Positions 37,068 through 46,599 of a DNA stretch of 64,000 bases are shown one piece after another. A program made the translations under genes and the position numbers. A model generated the notes under the pieces. The model had not been told where the DNA came from, did not search any database, and worked only from the letters and a program-made list of their open reading frames with translations. Origin of the DNA: JBBQER01 sp052148155 (lineage in GTDB: Bacteria > Actinomycetota > Acidimicrobiia > IMCC26256 > PALSA-610); assembly GCA_052148155.1 (NCBI GenBank), contig JBKQIY010000188.1:1-64000 (forward strand). Reading direction: 5' to 3'. Numbering within the stretch: the first letter of the stretch is position 1; each line of letters begins with the position of its first letter.

Positions 37068-38588
37068 ATGCAGTGGAACAAGCTCGACTATGCGATGCGA
37101 GATCGTCCACTCGGAACGTCGGGTGAACGTGTGAGCGCGATATCGAGCGAGCCGGCGATGCTCGACGTACTTCAGGGTTTCGTGCACGAGCTCAGACTTG
37201 CCGGTCTTCCGGTGTCGATGACCGAAAACCTCGACGCGATGCGCGCGGTCGAGTACGTCCCGCTTCAAGACCGTGATGCGTTTAAGACTGCGCTGTGCGC
37301 GACGTTGGTGAAGCACCATGGGCACCACAAGGTGTTCGACACCGTGTTCGAGGTGTACTTCTCGATCTTCAGTCCGGGCGTCGAGGGCGGGGAGGCGGGA
37401 GAGCTCGGCGCTGACGCACAGGCCGACTTCGACCAGCTGCGCGCCGAGATGGACGCTGGTGGCGCGATGGGTCAGCTATCAAACGAAGAGCTCGCGCAGA
37501 TGCTCTTACAGGCGCTCATGCGCATGGACACCGAGCAGCTGCGGGCGCTCGCAGGCGCGGCGGTCGCTCGCTTCGCGGGGATGGAACCTGGTCGTCCGGT
37601 CGGCGGCGCGTATTACCTGTACCGAACGTTGCGACAACTCGACGCTGAAGGCCTCGTTGCCAAGATGATGGAACAGGCCGAGCAAGACCAACAGATCGGA
37701 GCAGGCTCGTTCGACGAACGCCTCGCTCGCGAGGAGTACGAAGGCCGCCTGAAGGTTTTGAAGGAGATGATTGAGGCCGAGATCCGTCGCCGTCTCGTTG
37801 CCGACCGTGGTGTCGAAGCGATGGCCCGCACCTTACGCAAGCCACTCCCCGAAGACGTCGACTTCATGCACGCATCGCGTGAGGAGATGCAGCAGCTCCA
37901 GAAGGCGATCTACCCCCTCACGCGCGCCCTGGCTGCTCGCCTCGCGCAGCGCCGACGCCACCGGCACCGCGGCACGCTCGACTTTCGGCGAACGGTGCGT
38001 CAGTCGCTGTCGTACGGCGGCGTCCCCGCCGAGCCGAGGTTTAAGCGACCTCGTCCGTCGAAGCCGGAAATCATGGTCGTGGCCGACATTTCGGGATCGG
38101 TCGCGTCGTTCGCGCGGTTCACCCTCCAGTTTGTGTACGCGATGCAAAGCGAGTTCTCGAAGGTACGTTCCTGGGTGTTCATCGACGGTGTCGACGAAGT
38201 GACCCGTTTCTTCGACGAGTCCGACGAACTGGCCACCGCGATCAACCGGGTCAACACCGAGGCCGACGTCGTATGGGTCGACGGTCACTCCGACTACGGC
38301 CACGCGTTCGAGGTGTGGCACGAGCGCCATATTCGGGAGGTGACTCGCAAGTCATCGATTATCCTTCTCGGCGACGCGCGCAACAATTATCACGCGGCAC
38401 AAGCATGGACGCTTGCCGAGATGCGCAAGCGAGCACGGCGGCTGTTCTGGCTCGATCCGGAGCCGCGCGGCTATTGGGACACCGGCGACTCGATCATCTC
38501 CGAATACGCGCCGTACTGCGACGGCGTGTACGAGGTGCGGAACTTGCGCCAGTTGCACAAGTTCGTCGAAGACGTCGTCAGCGTCTAG
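37068..38588 (+). CDS. CoxE-like VWA domain protein, partner of the MoxR ATPase
   Basis: A protein of up to 506 residues. The N-terminal helical region (LDVLQGFVHELRLAGLPVSM) and the central part (YPLTRALAARLAQRRRHRHRG; DFRRTVRQSLSYGGVP) match CoxE-type proteins. The C-terminal VWA domain has the MIDAS motif in MVVADISGSVASF (DxSxS) and ILLGDARNN. Known relatives assist maturation of metalloenzymes such as CO dehydrogenase. No coxMSL or other client gene is adjacent here. The start is uncertain: ATG 37068, GTG 37131 and ATG 37158 are all in frame, and conservation begins only after the last. Confidence 0.83.
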   Translation: MQWNKLDYAMRDRPLGTSGERVSAISSEPAMLDVLQGFVHELRLAGLPVSMTENLDAMRAVEYVPLQDRDAFKTALCATLVKHHGHHKVFDTVFEVYFSIFSPGVEGGEAGELGADAQADFDQLRAEMDAGGAMGQLSNEELAQMLLQALMRMDTEQLRALAGAAVARFAGMEPGRPVGGAYYLYRTLRQLDAEGLVAKMMEQAEQDQQIGAGSFDERLAREEYEGRLKVLKEMIEAEIRRRLVADRGVEAMARTLRKPLPEDVDFMHASREEMQQLQKAIYPLTRALAARLAQRRRHRHRGTLDFRRTVRQSLSYGGVPAEPRFKRPRPSKPEIMVVADISGSVASFARFTLQFVYAMQSEFSKVRSWVFIDGVDEVTRFFDESDELATAINRVNTEADVVWVDGHSDYGHAFEVWHERHIREVTRKSSIILLGDARNNYHAAQAWTLAEMRKRARRLFWLDPEPRGYWDTGDSIISEYAPYCDGVYEVRNLRQLHKFVEDVVSV

Positions 38589-39218
38589 TCACACCGTTCG
38601 CTCATCCGGGTTGCGCAACAGCGTCCAGACCGGAGGACACGGCGGGCTGTCGAGCTTGCGTACCACCTCGAAACGGTGACGTGCGTAGTACGCGATGTTG
38701 TCTTCTTTTTGGGTCTCGAGGTATGCCGGAAGACCCTCCCGGTCACAGCGTTCCAGGACGGGCGCCAGCACCGAAGAGCCTGCACCCACCCGTTGGAACA
38801 GCGGATCGCTTCCGAGCACAGCCAGGTAGTAGTGAGGGCCGCCGACGTCTTTGTGTGCTTTGTCGACCGCGGCCAACAGCTTGATGCTGTCGCGTATGCG
38901 TCCACGGGCGTGCACGAATGCAGGAACGGCGCGAACGTTTGTCATGACCTCGCGCTTGGTGGTGCGCGGATACGCACCCGGCGGCAGCCATACCGCGGCA
39001 CCGGCGACTTTGCCGTCGGCGTGTGCGACCCAGATCTCGCCGAACGGGCTGGCGTCCTTCACTGCGCCGCTCATGAATCCGAGCAGCCCCTTGGTCTGAT
39101 TCACGAGATTCGGCACGAAATATCCGAACAGCGGGTCGTCAAAGAAGGCCCGGCCGAGCGCGGCGATCACGGCCGGCTCCTCGCGCGGTTGCATACGGTC
39201 GACGTCGAATTGGCGCAT
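38589..39218 (-). CDS. GNAT-family N-acetyltransferase
   Basis: A 209-residue GNAT protein. FGEIWVAHADGKVAGAAVWLPPG is the central beta-strand pair, and FQRVGAGSSVLAPVLERCDREG holds the acetyl-CoA pyrophosphate loop (R-x-x-G-x-G/S). The C-terminal strand YLETQKEDNIAYYARHRFEV is typical of the family. The substrate is unknown. Its stop abuts the convergent VWA gene without a gap. Confidence 0.83.
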   Translation of the reverse strand: MRQFDVDRMQPREEPAVIAALGRAFFDDPLFGYFVPNLVNQTKGLLGFMSGAVKDASPFGEIWVAHADGKVAGAAVWLPPGAYPRTTKREVMTNVRAVPAFVHARGRIRDSIKLLAAVDKAHKDVGGPHYYLAVLGSDPLFQRVGAGSSVLAPVLERCDREGLPAYLETQKEDNIAYYARHRFEVVRKLDSPPCPPVWTLLRNPDERTV

Positions 39219-39733
39219 CCGCCGAGGCTAACGGCGAATCGGCCCAACGGGTAAGGCGACCGCCGCGCGACGTGACGAACGGCAGTCGGACATGTGGGCG
39301 GGGACAGCCGAAACGGCCGCTGAGTTTGTCGGTCGTGTCGTCGGCAACCTCACCAACGCGGCGGCCGTGCCTGGCGTGCTTGCGTCGCAGGCCCGGTGCG
39401 GCAGTCCCGCCGCCGGGTTGGCACCGGACCGGCGCGCCGTGAACCGGTCTCTGAGCCGGTCCCCGTCGACGCGCGGGCGATCGTCGGTTTCTCGGGCGCG
39501 CCCGCATCGGGGTACGCCGTCGGCGATCCCGACCGCGAAGTTCGTCGGCAACGGCCATCGCGAAGAGCCCGGTCACGATCAGGAACTCGACCACGCATGA
39601 GCGAAGCACGATCGGGTCGTCGTCGCGGCTCAGTGGTGAGCTCCCGGCGCGTAAGTCGGCTCGTATCGAACCGGTCGACCGTGACATCCTCGCCGGCGGC
39701 CACCCGCACTGGCCGCCCACCTAACCTGATCGC
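39219..39733. other. 515-bp region without a supported gene
   Basis: Open frames exist on both strands but are Arg/Pro/Ala-rich and match nothing recognised. A minus-strand frame starting VVEFLIVTGLFAMAVADELRG (around 39590) looks membrane-like at first and then becomes compositionally random, so a decayed gene is possible. The rsgA promoter lies at the right end. Confidence 0.3.
39722..39727 (+). promoter_or_regulatory. Putative -10 box (TAACCT) for leaderless rsgA
   Basis: TAACCT ends 6 nt before GTG 39734 and there is no Shine-Dalgarno. Confidence 0.5.
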
Positions 39734-40753
39734 GTGCCCGACCTCGCCGCGCTCGTTCCCATCGGTTGGAACGAGCGCATCGCGGCGGCCGCGGCCGCGG
39801 CGGCTGCCCACCATCCCGGCGAACCCGGGCGGATCACGCGGGTCGATCGGGGCCTCGTCACCGTGCTCACGGCCTCCGGCCCAGTTCGCGCCGCGACCGG
39901 AGCCGATCCCTTGGCGACTGGCGATTGGGTGTTGGTGGGCGAGGGCGACGAATCTCCGGTCGTGGCGACCGTGCTGCCCCGCCACTCAGCGTTCGTGCGA
40001 GGCGACCCGATGGACGGGACCGCGCGCAACGCGCAGGTGGTCGCCACCAACATCGACACGGTATTCGTCACCCAGTCGTTCGAGCATGGCCCCAACCTGC
40101 GACGCCTCGAACGCGAGCTCGTCCTCGCGTTCGAAAGCGGCGCCGAACCGGTGATCGTGCTGACCAAAGCCGATCTGGCCGCCGACCCGATCGACGTCTC
40201 GTCGGTCGTTCGCACCGCGTCGGGCGCGCCGGTGATCGTGACGAGCGCAATATCGCGAGTCGGCGTCGACGAGCTCCGCCGGTATGCTGCGCCGGGCTGC
40301 ACCGTCGCGTTGATCGGCGCCTCGGGAGTGGGCAAGTCGACACTTGTGAACTGCCTCGTCGGCTCCGACGTGCGAACCACCGGTGCGGTTCGTGCCCGTG
40401 ATCAGCGCGGGCGCCACACGACAACTTCACGGGAGCTCGTGCTGCTCCCCGACGGAGGTGTGCTCGTTGATACGCCGGGCCTGCGCGCGGTCACGTTATG
40501 GGTCGCCGATGAAGGCCTCCGGCGTGCCTTCGCCGACATCGAAATCTACGCGATCGAATGCCGGTTCCACGACTGCGTGCACGACCAGGAGCCGGGCTGC
40601 GCGGTGCAGCTCGCAGTCACCCGCGGCGAGATCGACGCGGCGCGCGTGTTGCATTACCGCGATCTCGGCGCCGAGCTCGACCGCGTGGCGCTGCAGGAGC
40701 GCGATCGTGCACGCGAAGCCCAGGCCGGCCGTCGAGTTCGTCGGTCAAGATAG
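39734..40753 (+). CDS. rsgA: Ribosome small subunit biogenesis GTPase RsgA
   Basis: A 339-residue circularly permuted GTPase. An OB-fold-like N-terminal region (GRITRVDRGLVTVLT) is followed by G4 TKAD, then G1 GASGVGKST and G3 DTPGL, the reversed order that defines RsgA. The zinc-binding C-terminal domain is ECRFHDCVHDQEPGC (C-x5-C-x-H-x5-C). The N-terminus has a run of alanines (about residues 17-25). It helps late 30S maturation. It is probably a single-gene transcript from a leaderless promoter. Confidence 0.92.
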   Translation: MPDLAALVPIGWNERIAAAAAAAAAHHPGEPGRITRVDRGLVTVLTASGPVRAATGADPLATGDWVLVGEGDESPVVATVLPRHSAFVRGDPMDGTARNAQVVATNIDTVFVTQSFEHGPNLRRLERELVLAFESGAEPVIVLTKADLAADPIDVSSVVRTASGAPVIVTSAISRVGVDELRRYAAPGCTVALIGASGVGKSTLVNCLVGSDVRTTGAVRARDQRGRHTTTSRELVLLPDGGVLVDTPGLRAVTLWVADEGLRRAFADIEIYAIECRFHDCVHDQEPGCAVQLAVTRGEIDAARVLHYRDLGAELDRVALQERDRAREAQAGRRVRRSR

Positions 40754-40773
40754 TTGCCAGCTGAAGTCCGGCC

Positions 40774-41442
40774 TTAGGCGAGCATCGATGCGGCGCGGTC
40801 GGCGATGCGGGCCAGGGCGAGGAGCTGATGACGTTCGCGTCGGCGGAACGGATGACCGTCACGCCCGATGAGCAGCACCGCGTCGTTGGCGGGGAGCGGC
40901 GCGACAGCGAGGTCTTCGGGTCCTGCATCGCCGGCCGCGACCGCGGGCGACGCACCGATGCCGGCCGCGAGCGCGTCGAGCACCGAAGCGTCGGGCATGC
41001 CTTCGCCGACCGCTGCCAGCACAATCCTGGCGCGCAGTACCACCGCCCAGCTCGAAGCGAACTCGGTGTACACGCGTTCTACGAGTCGACACCAGAGCGC
41101 GACGGCGTGATCAGCTTCGAAGACGCGCTCAACGGTCTCGAGCGCGTCCAGTCGCGCGTCGGGAAACCGATCGACGCGCTCCCATTGCTCGACCGACGCG
41201 CCGTCAACCTCCTCGATCTCACGCACGAGCAACTTGACGAGATCCATGCTGGAGATGACGACCGCGAACTCGTCGACTGCGACATGTTCGCTGCGCTCGA
41301 GGACGTCGACGCCGACGATGTCCGCACCGATCGCGCCGATCCGAGATGCAACGAGTCCGAGCGCACCAGGACGGTCGGGAAGCCACACCCGTACGACAAG
41401 GCGAACGTCGTCGCCTGCAGGTGAATCCCGGGTCGTCGCCAT
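40774..41442 (-). CDS. ACT domain-containing protein
   Basis: A 222-residue protein. Residues about 14-85 form an ACT domain (VVRVWLPDRPGALGLVASRI, then GVDVLERSEHVAVDEFAV), a small-ligand binding fold that usually senses amino acids. The C-terminal ~130 residues resemble a GAF-like domain (WAVVLRARIVLAAVGEGMPD; NDAVLLIGRDGHPFRRRERH). No catalytic domain is attached, so a regulatory role is inferred. It is divergent from nadD and convergent with rsgA. Confidence 0.75.
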   Translation of the reverse strand: MATTRDSPAGDDVRLVVRVWLPDRPGALGLVASRIGAIGADIVGVDVLERSEHVAVDEFAVVISSMDLVKLLVREIEEVDGASVEQWERVDRFPDARLDALETVERVFEADHAVALWCRLVERVYTEFASSWAVVLRARIVLAAVGEGMPDASVLDALAAGIGASPAVAAGDAGPEDLAVAPLPANDAVLLIGRDGHPFRRRERHQLLALARIADRAASMLA

Positions 41443-41510
41443 GAGCAGAGGCTACGACGCGCGGGATTGGCGCGCGCATCGGCAACGCGCCTTTCACACA
41501 GTGTTCTCCG

Positions 41511-41516
41511 TAGAAT
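41511..41516 (+). promoter_or_regulatory. Putative -10 box (TAGAAT) for leaderless nadD
   Basis: TAGAAT ends 6 nt before GTG 41523, which supports that codon over the internal ATG 41568. Confidence 0.55.
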
Positions 41517-41522
41517 CGACTC

Positions 41523-42149
41523 GTGCCCGGTGCCGAGTCAGCCGCATCCCCGCCGCCTGCAGCAGACATGTCGGCGAGTCACGAGCGGATCGGGATCCTG
41601 GGCGGGACGTTCGACCCTGTGCACGTGGGACATTTGATGGACGCGTCCGCGGCGCGTCACCAGCTCGCGCTCGACCGGGTCCTTGTTGTGGTCGCCCGTG
41701 ATCCGTGGCAGAAGCGCGATCGAACGCTGGCTCCGGCCGAGGTTCGTTACGAGATGGTGGCGGCCGCGTTGGACGGTGTCGAAGGACTCGAAGCGTCGCG
41801 AATAGAGCTCGAACGGGACGGTCCGACGTATTCGATCGACACCGTCGAAGCGCTCGACGCGCCCGGCCGCGAGCTCTTCCTCATCGTCGGTAGCGAGGTC
41901 GCCGCTGGCTTACCGACGTGGCACCGCGTCGACGAGTTGCGCGGACGTGTCACACTGTCGATCGTCGACCGCGACCCGACTCCGTTTCCTGCGCCCGACG
42001 GCTGGCGAACGGCACGAGTTGCGGTGCCGCGGTTGGAGTTGTCGTCGACGGATCTCCGGGATCGTGTCGCGGCAGGAGCGCCGATTGACTTCCTCGTTCC
42101 GGTCGCTGCTGCGCATATCCTTCGCGCCCACGGGCTCTACCAGGTCTGA
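41523..42149 (+). CDS. nadD: Nicotinate-nucleotide adenylyltransferase
   Basis: A 208-residue nucleotidyltransferase. GILGGTFDPVHVGHLMDA carries the HxGH-type ATP site, RDGPTYSIDTVEAL is a NadD signature, and RLELSSTDLRDRVAAG is the C-terminal ISSTxxR equivalent. It makes deamido-NAD from nicotinate mononucleotide and ATP. The short Ala/Pro-rich N-terminus (about 20 residues) is included because the promoter places the transcript start at GTG 41523. The stop overlaps the next gene by one base. Confidence 0.93.
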   Translation: MPGAESAASPPPAADMSASHERIGILGGTFDPVHVGHLMDASAARHQLALDRVLVVVARDPWQKRDRTLAPAEVRYEMVAAALDGVEGLEASRIELERDGPTYSIDTVEALDAPGRELFLIVGSEVAAGLPTWHRVDELRGRVTLSIVDRDPTPFPAPDGWRTARVAVPRLELSSTDLRDRVAAGAPIDFLVPVAAAHILRAHGLYQV

Positions 42150-42337
42150 TGGCGAGGAGCTCGCGTCGTCGCCGCGATTTCCGAGCGCAGCTCGCTGTCG
42201 TCGTGCTCGCGGCCTTGGCCGGTGTGATCGCCGGGAGTCTCGGCACGCATCGCAGCTGGGAGCGCGTTCCCGCCCGAGCGGCGACGACCTCGACGACGAT
42301 CCGAGGCCCTCGCCCAACCCGTAACCGGCGGCCGTGA
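42149..42337 (+). CDS. Small single-span membrane protein between nadD and rsfS
   Basis: A 62-residue protein: a basic N-terminus (ARSSRRRRDFR), one hydrophobic helix (about 14-31, LAVVVLAALAGVIAGSLG) and a basic Thr/Pro tail (TTSTTIRGPRPTRNRRP), so the N-terminus is expected to be cytoplasmic. It overlaps nadD by one base and rsfS by four, so it sits in a coupled operon. No function is recognised. Larger LytR-type genes occupy this slot in some actinobacteria, but no such domain is visible here. Confidence 0.6.
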   Translation: MARSSRRRRDFRAQLAVVVLAALAGVIAGSLGTHRSWERVPARAATTSTTIRGPRPTRNRRP

Positions 42338-42795
42338 CAGACTGGAGCGCAAATGACGCCGCGGCAGGGATGCGTGTGACCCGAATTTCGAAAACGACCG
42401 CCAAGACGGAGGAGGCCGCGCTCACGCCGCTCGACGTGGGAACTCGATCGCGTATCGCAGCTCGAGCGGCCGACGACAAGAAGGGTGAGGACGTCCTCGT
42501 CCTCGACGTCGCCGAAATCATGGGCATCGTCGAGTGCTTCGTGATCACGAGCGCTTCCAACACCCGGATGGTGCGCAGCATCGTCGATGAGGTCGAACGT
42601 CAGCTGTACGAGCAGACAGGTGACAAGCCGCGGGCAGTCGAAGGACTTCGGGACGCGTCGTGGGTCTTGCTCGACTACGGCGACATCGTCGTGCACGTCT
42701 TCTTGCACGAAACGCGCGAATACTACGGACTTGAGCGCCTGTGGGCCGACGCCGCGACGGTACCGTGGGCCGACAGCGCGACGACCGCGTCGTAA
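42334..42795 (+). CDS. rsfS: Ribosomal silencing factor RsfS
   Basis: A 153-residue protein with the DUF143/RsfS core: IAARAADDKKGEDVLVLDVA, CFVITSASNTRMVRSIVDEV and WVLLDYGDIVVHVFLHETRE, then YYGLERLW. It binds L14 on the 50S subunit and blocks subunit joining under starvation. GTG 42334 overlaps the upstream small gene. The first ~30 residues are not conserved. The nadD-rsfS order is widespread in bacteria. Confidence 0.94.
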   Translation: MTDWSANDAAAGMRVTRISKTTAKTEEAALTPLDVGTRSRIAARAADDKKGEDVLVLDVAEIMGIVECFVITSASNTRMVRSIVDEVERQLYEQTGDKPRAVEGLRDASWVLLDYGDIVVHVFLHETREYYGLERLWADAATVPWADSATTAS

Positions 42796-42824
42796 CTCGG
42801 GTGCGATCAGTCCGCTGAGATGGG

Positions 42825-43111
42825 CCGCTGAGTTGCGCGAGCGTCAGGCCCAACTCTTTCGGCGATCGAGATCGCAATCCGGCGTTCGAGTCGTACGGAC
42901 CGCACCGGCCGGTTGGTATAGAGCACGAGCTGGCCGTCGTCGCGTCCGCATCCGGTGACCGACCGCGCGACACCGCCGGGGGCGGATTTACGACATCAGT
43001 TGTCGGCGCGGTCGGCCGATTGCCGACGACCGAGGCGTCGATGCTGAGGCGCACCGCGTGCAACGGCGTGTCTACGGCCTCGAACAGGCATTGGTCGATG
43101 CCGAGTGCCTC
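42825..43111 (-). pseudogene. Frameshifted remnant of the kdp-associated sensor-like domain
   Basis: Reading the minus strand from 43111 gives EALGIDQCLFEAVDTPLHAV, which parallels GLVDCAFETTESES in the neighbouring DUF4118 protein. After a shift of frame near 43005 it reads SAPGGVARSVTGCGRDDGQL and then RLERRIAISIAERVG, parallel to PPGGVELPVVGRGRAFGRL and QKRLVAVAIADELG in the intact gene. A second shift brings the ending LTLAQLS. An in-frame TAG precedes the homology. The fragment therefore covers the last ~95 residues of the sensor domain and is broken by at least two frameshifts. It begins 15 bp after the intact gene's stop. Confidence 0.6.
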
Positions 43112-43125
43112 ATTCTATTGTCGGG

Positions 43126-43890
43126 TCATCCGGCCGACTTGGTTGCGAGTGTGATGCCGAGCTCATCGGCGATCGCCACGGCGACGAGTCGTTTTTGGAG
43201 TGAGGTACGCACGGACTCCGAAGCGAACAGGACGAGCCGGCCGAACGCGCGTCCGCGCCCCACCACCGGGAGCTCGACGCCTCCGGGTGGCAGTACGAAC
43301 TCGGTGTGGGTCGAGACGAGCTGTGTCCCTTCGATGGCGCCCCGGATGCCGAGCCGCGGGAGCGCGGATTCGGATTCGGTGGTCTCGAACGCGCAGTCGA
43401 CTAGGCCGAATAGGCCGATGAGCTCGGCCCGGGCGGATGAGACGACGTCCTCGATGTCACCGCCGCGGGCGGCGAGTTCGATCACTCGATACAAACGATC
43501 GAGATCAGTACGCGATTCGCGTGCGGAATGGCCTCCCCGCCGAGCACGAATGCCGACCTCGGCCGAGATGAACGCGACGATCAGCAATACGACGATGCTG
43601 GCGATATCGTTGCCACTCGCGATTCGGAGCGATTGATACGGCTGGGTGAAGAAGAAGTCGAAGCACAGCGCCGCTGCAACTGCGGAGATCGCACCTGGCC
43701 AGCGTCCTCCGAGTACTCCCGCGATGAGGACTGGCAGCACGAGCGCGAGCGCCATGTTGTCGTTGTGCAGATGAGGCCGCAGGGGGATCATCGCGAGCGA
43801 TAAGGCCAGTGCGCCCAGCACGCCGACCGCGAGGCCGACAAGTTTGGAGCCGTCCTCCGGAGCGCGCGGGCGTCGACGCAGTGCGTCCAC
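43126..43890 (-). CDS. DUF4118 membrane protein with C-terminal GAF-like domain (KdpD-like, no kinase)
   Basis: A 254-residue protein. Four hydrophobic helices (about 17-37, 46-62, 66-82, 97-113), with LCFDFFFTQPYQSLRI between the last two, are the hallmark of DUF4118, the membrane part of the KdpD sensor. Residues ~120-250 resemble the linker and GAF-like part of KdpD (GLVDCAFETTESES; GVELPVVGRGRAFGRLVLF). The N-terminal KdpD/Usp domains and the whole histidine-kinase core are absent. GTG 43890 is 9 bp after kdpC, so it is cotranscribed with the pump. A role in sensing turgor or K+ and modulating Kdp is inferred. Confidence 0.78.
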   Translation of the reverse strand: MDALRRRPRAPEDGSKLVGLAVGVLGALALSLAMIPLRPHLHNDNMALALVLPVLIAGVLGGRWPGAISAVAAALCFDFFFTQPYQSLRIASGNDIASIVVLLIVAFISAEVGIRARRGGHSARESRTDLDRLYRVIELAARGGDIEDVVSSARAELIGLFGLVDCAFETTESESALPRLGIRGAIEGTQLVSTHTEFVLPPGGVELPVVGRGRAFGRLVLFASESVRTSLQKRLVAVAIADELGITLATKSAG

Positions 43891-43899
43891 GACGCGCGC

Positions 43900-44490
43900 T
43901 CAGCTCGTTCGATCGAGTGCGAGGTTGAGATCGAGCACGTTGACCGTCTTTTCCCCGAGTATGCCGAACGGGCGATTATCGGTGTGGGCGCGGACCAGCG
44001 CGAGCACAAAACTGACGGAGAGCTTACGAGCCGCGGCGACCCTCGGGGCTTGAAGCGTGGCGTTCGCGACGGAGATGTCGGGGTCGAGGCCCGAGGCGGA
44101 GGCGGTGACCGCGTCGACCGGCACGGATGCCGTCGCGGAGAGGCCGTTGAGCTTGCGATAGGAATTCACCCGCCGCGCGACGTCGCTGATCAGTTCGTTC
44201 GATGACGGGCCGAGGTTCGATCCGCCGCTGGCCATCGCGTCGTAACCAGTGCCGGCCGCCGAGGGTCGAGGCTGGAAATAGCGCGGATCGGGCGCGCCGC
44301 TCTTGAGTAGGAAGTTCTGTCCGATCAGCGACGAGCCGACGACTTTGCCGTTCTGGCTGACGTATGAGCCGTTGGCCTTGGTTTTCATGAGGCCTTGCGC
44401 GATGCCGGTCATGGCGAGGGGGTAGGCGAGACCGACGAGGACGATCATCGTCAAGGTCATGGTCAGGCCGGTGATCAGTTGGCGTCGCAT
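43900..44490 (-). CDS. kdpC: Potassium-transporting ATPase subunit C
   Basis: A 196-residue KdpC. One N-terminal membrane helix (MTLTMIVLVGLAYPLAMTGI) is followed by the conserved extracytoplasmic region: GSSLIGQNF, YFQPRPSAAGTGYDAMASGG, DAVTASASGLDPDIS and RVAAAR. It stabilises the KdpFABC complex and raises ATP affinity. ATG 44490 is one base from the kdpB stop. Confidence 0.96.
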   Translation of the reverse strand: MRRQLITGLTMTLTMIVLVGLAYPLAMTGIAQGLMKTKANGSYVSQNGKVVGSSLIGQNFLLKSGAPDPRYFQPRPSAAGTGYDAMASGGSNLGPSSNELISDVARRVNSYRKLNGLSATASVPVDAVTASASGLDPDISVANATLQAPRVAAARKLSVSFVLALVRAHTDNRPFGILGEKTVNVLDLNLALDRTS

Positions 44491-44491
44491 C

Positions 44492-46585
<2,094 letters not shown>

Positions 46586-46599
46586 GGTCACGTTGGTCC

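Noticed and set aside
36171..38588. CO dehydrogenase maturation cluster
   Set aside because: Only the CoxD/CoxE-like pair is present; no coxM, coxS or coxL subunit lies in the window.
39219..39733. Plus-strand frame of 102 codons (39292-39600)
   Set aside because: Arg/Ser/Pro-rich text without family match, start context or conservation evidence; left as unassigned.
42796..43125. An intact additional gene between rsfS and the DUF4118 gene
   Set aside because: Homology to the sensor domain is only continuous if two frame changes and a stop are allowed, so it is treated as a pseudogene.
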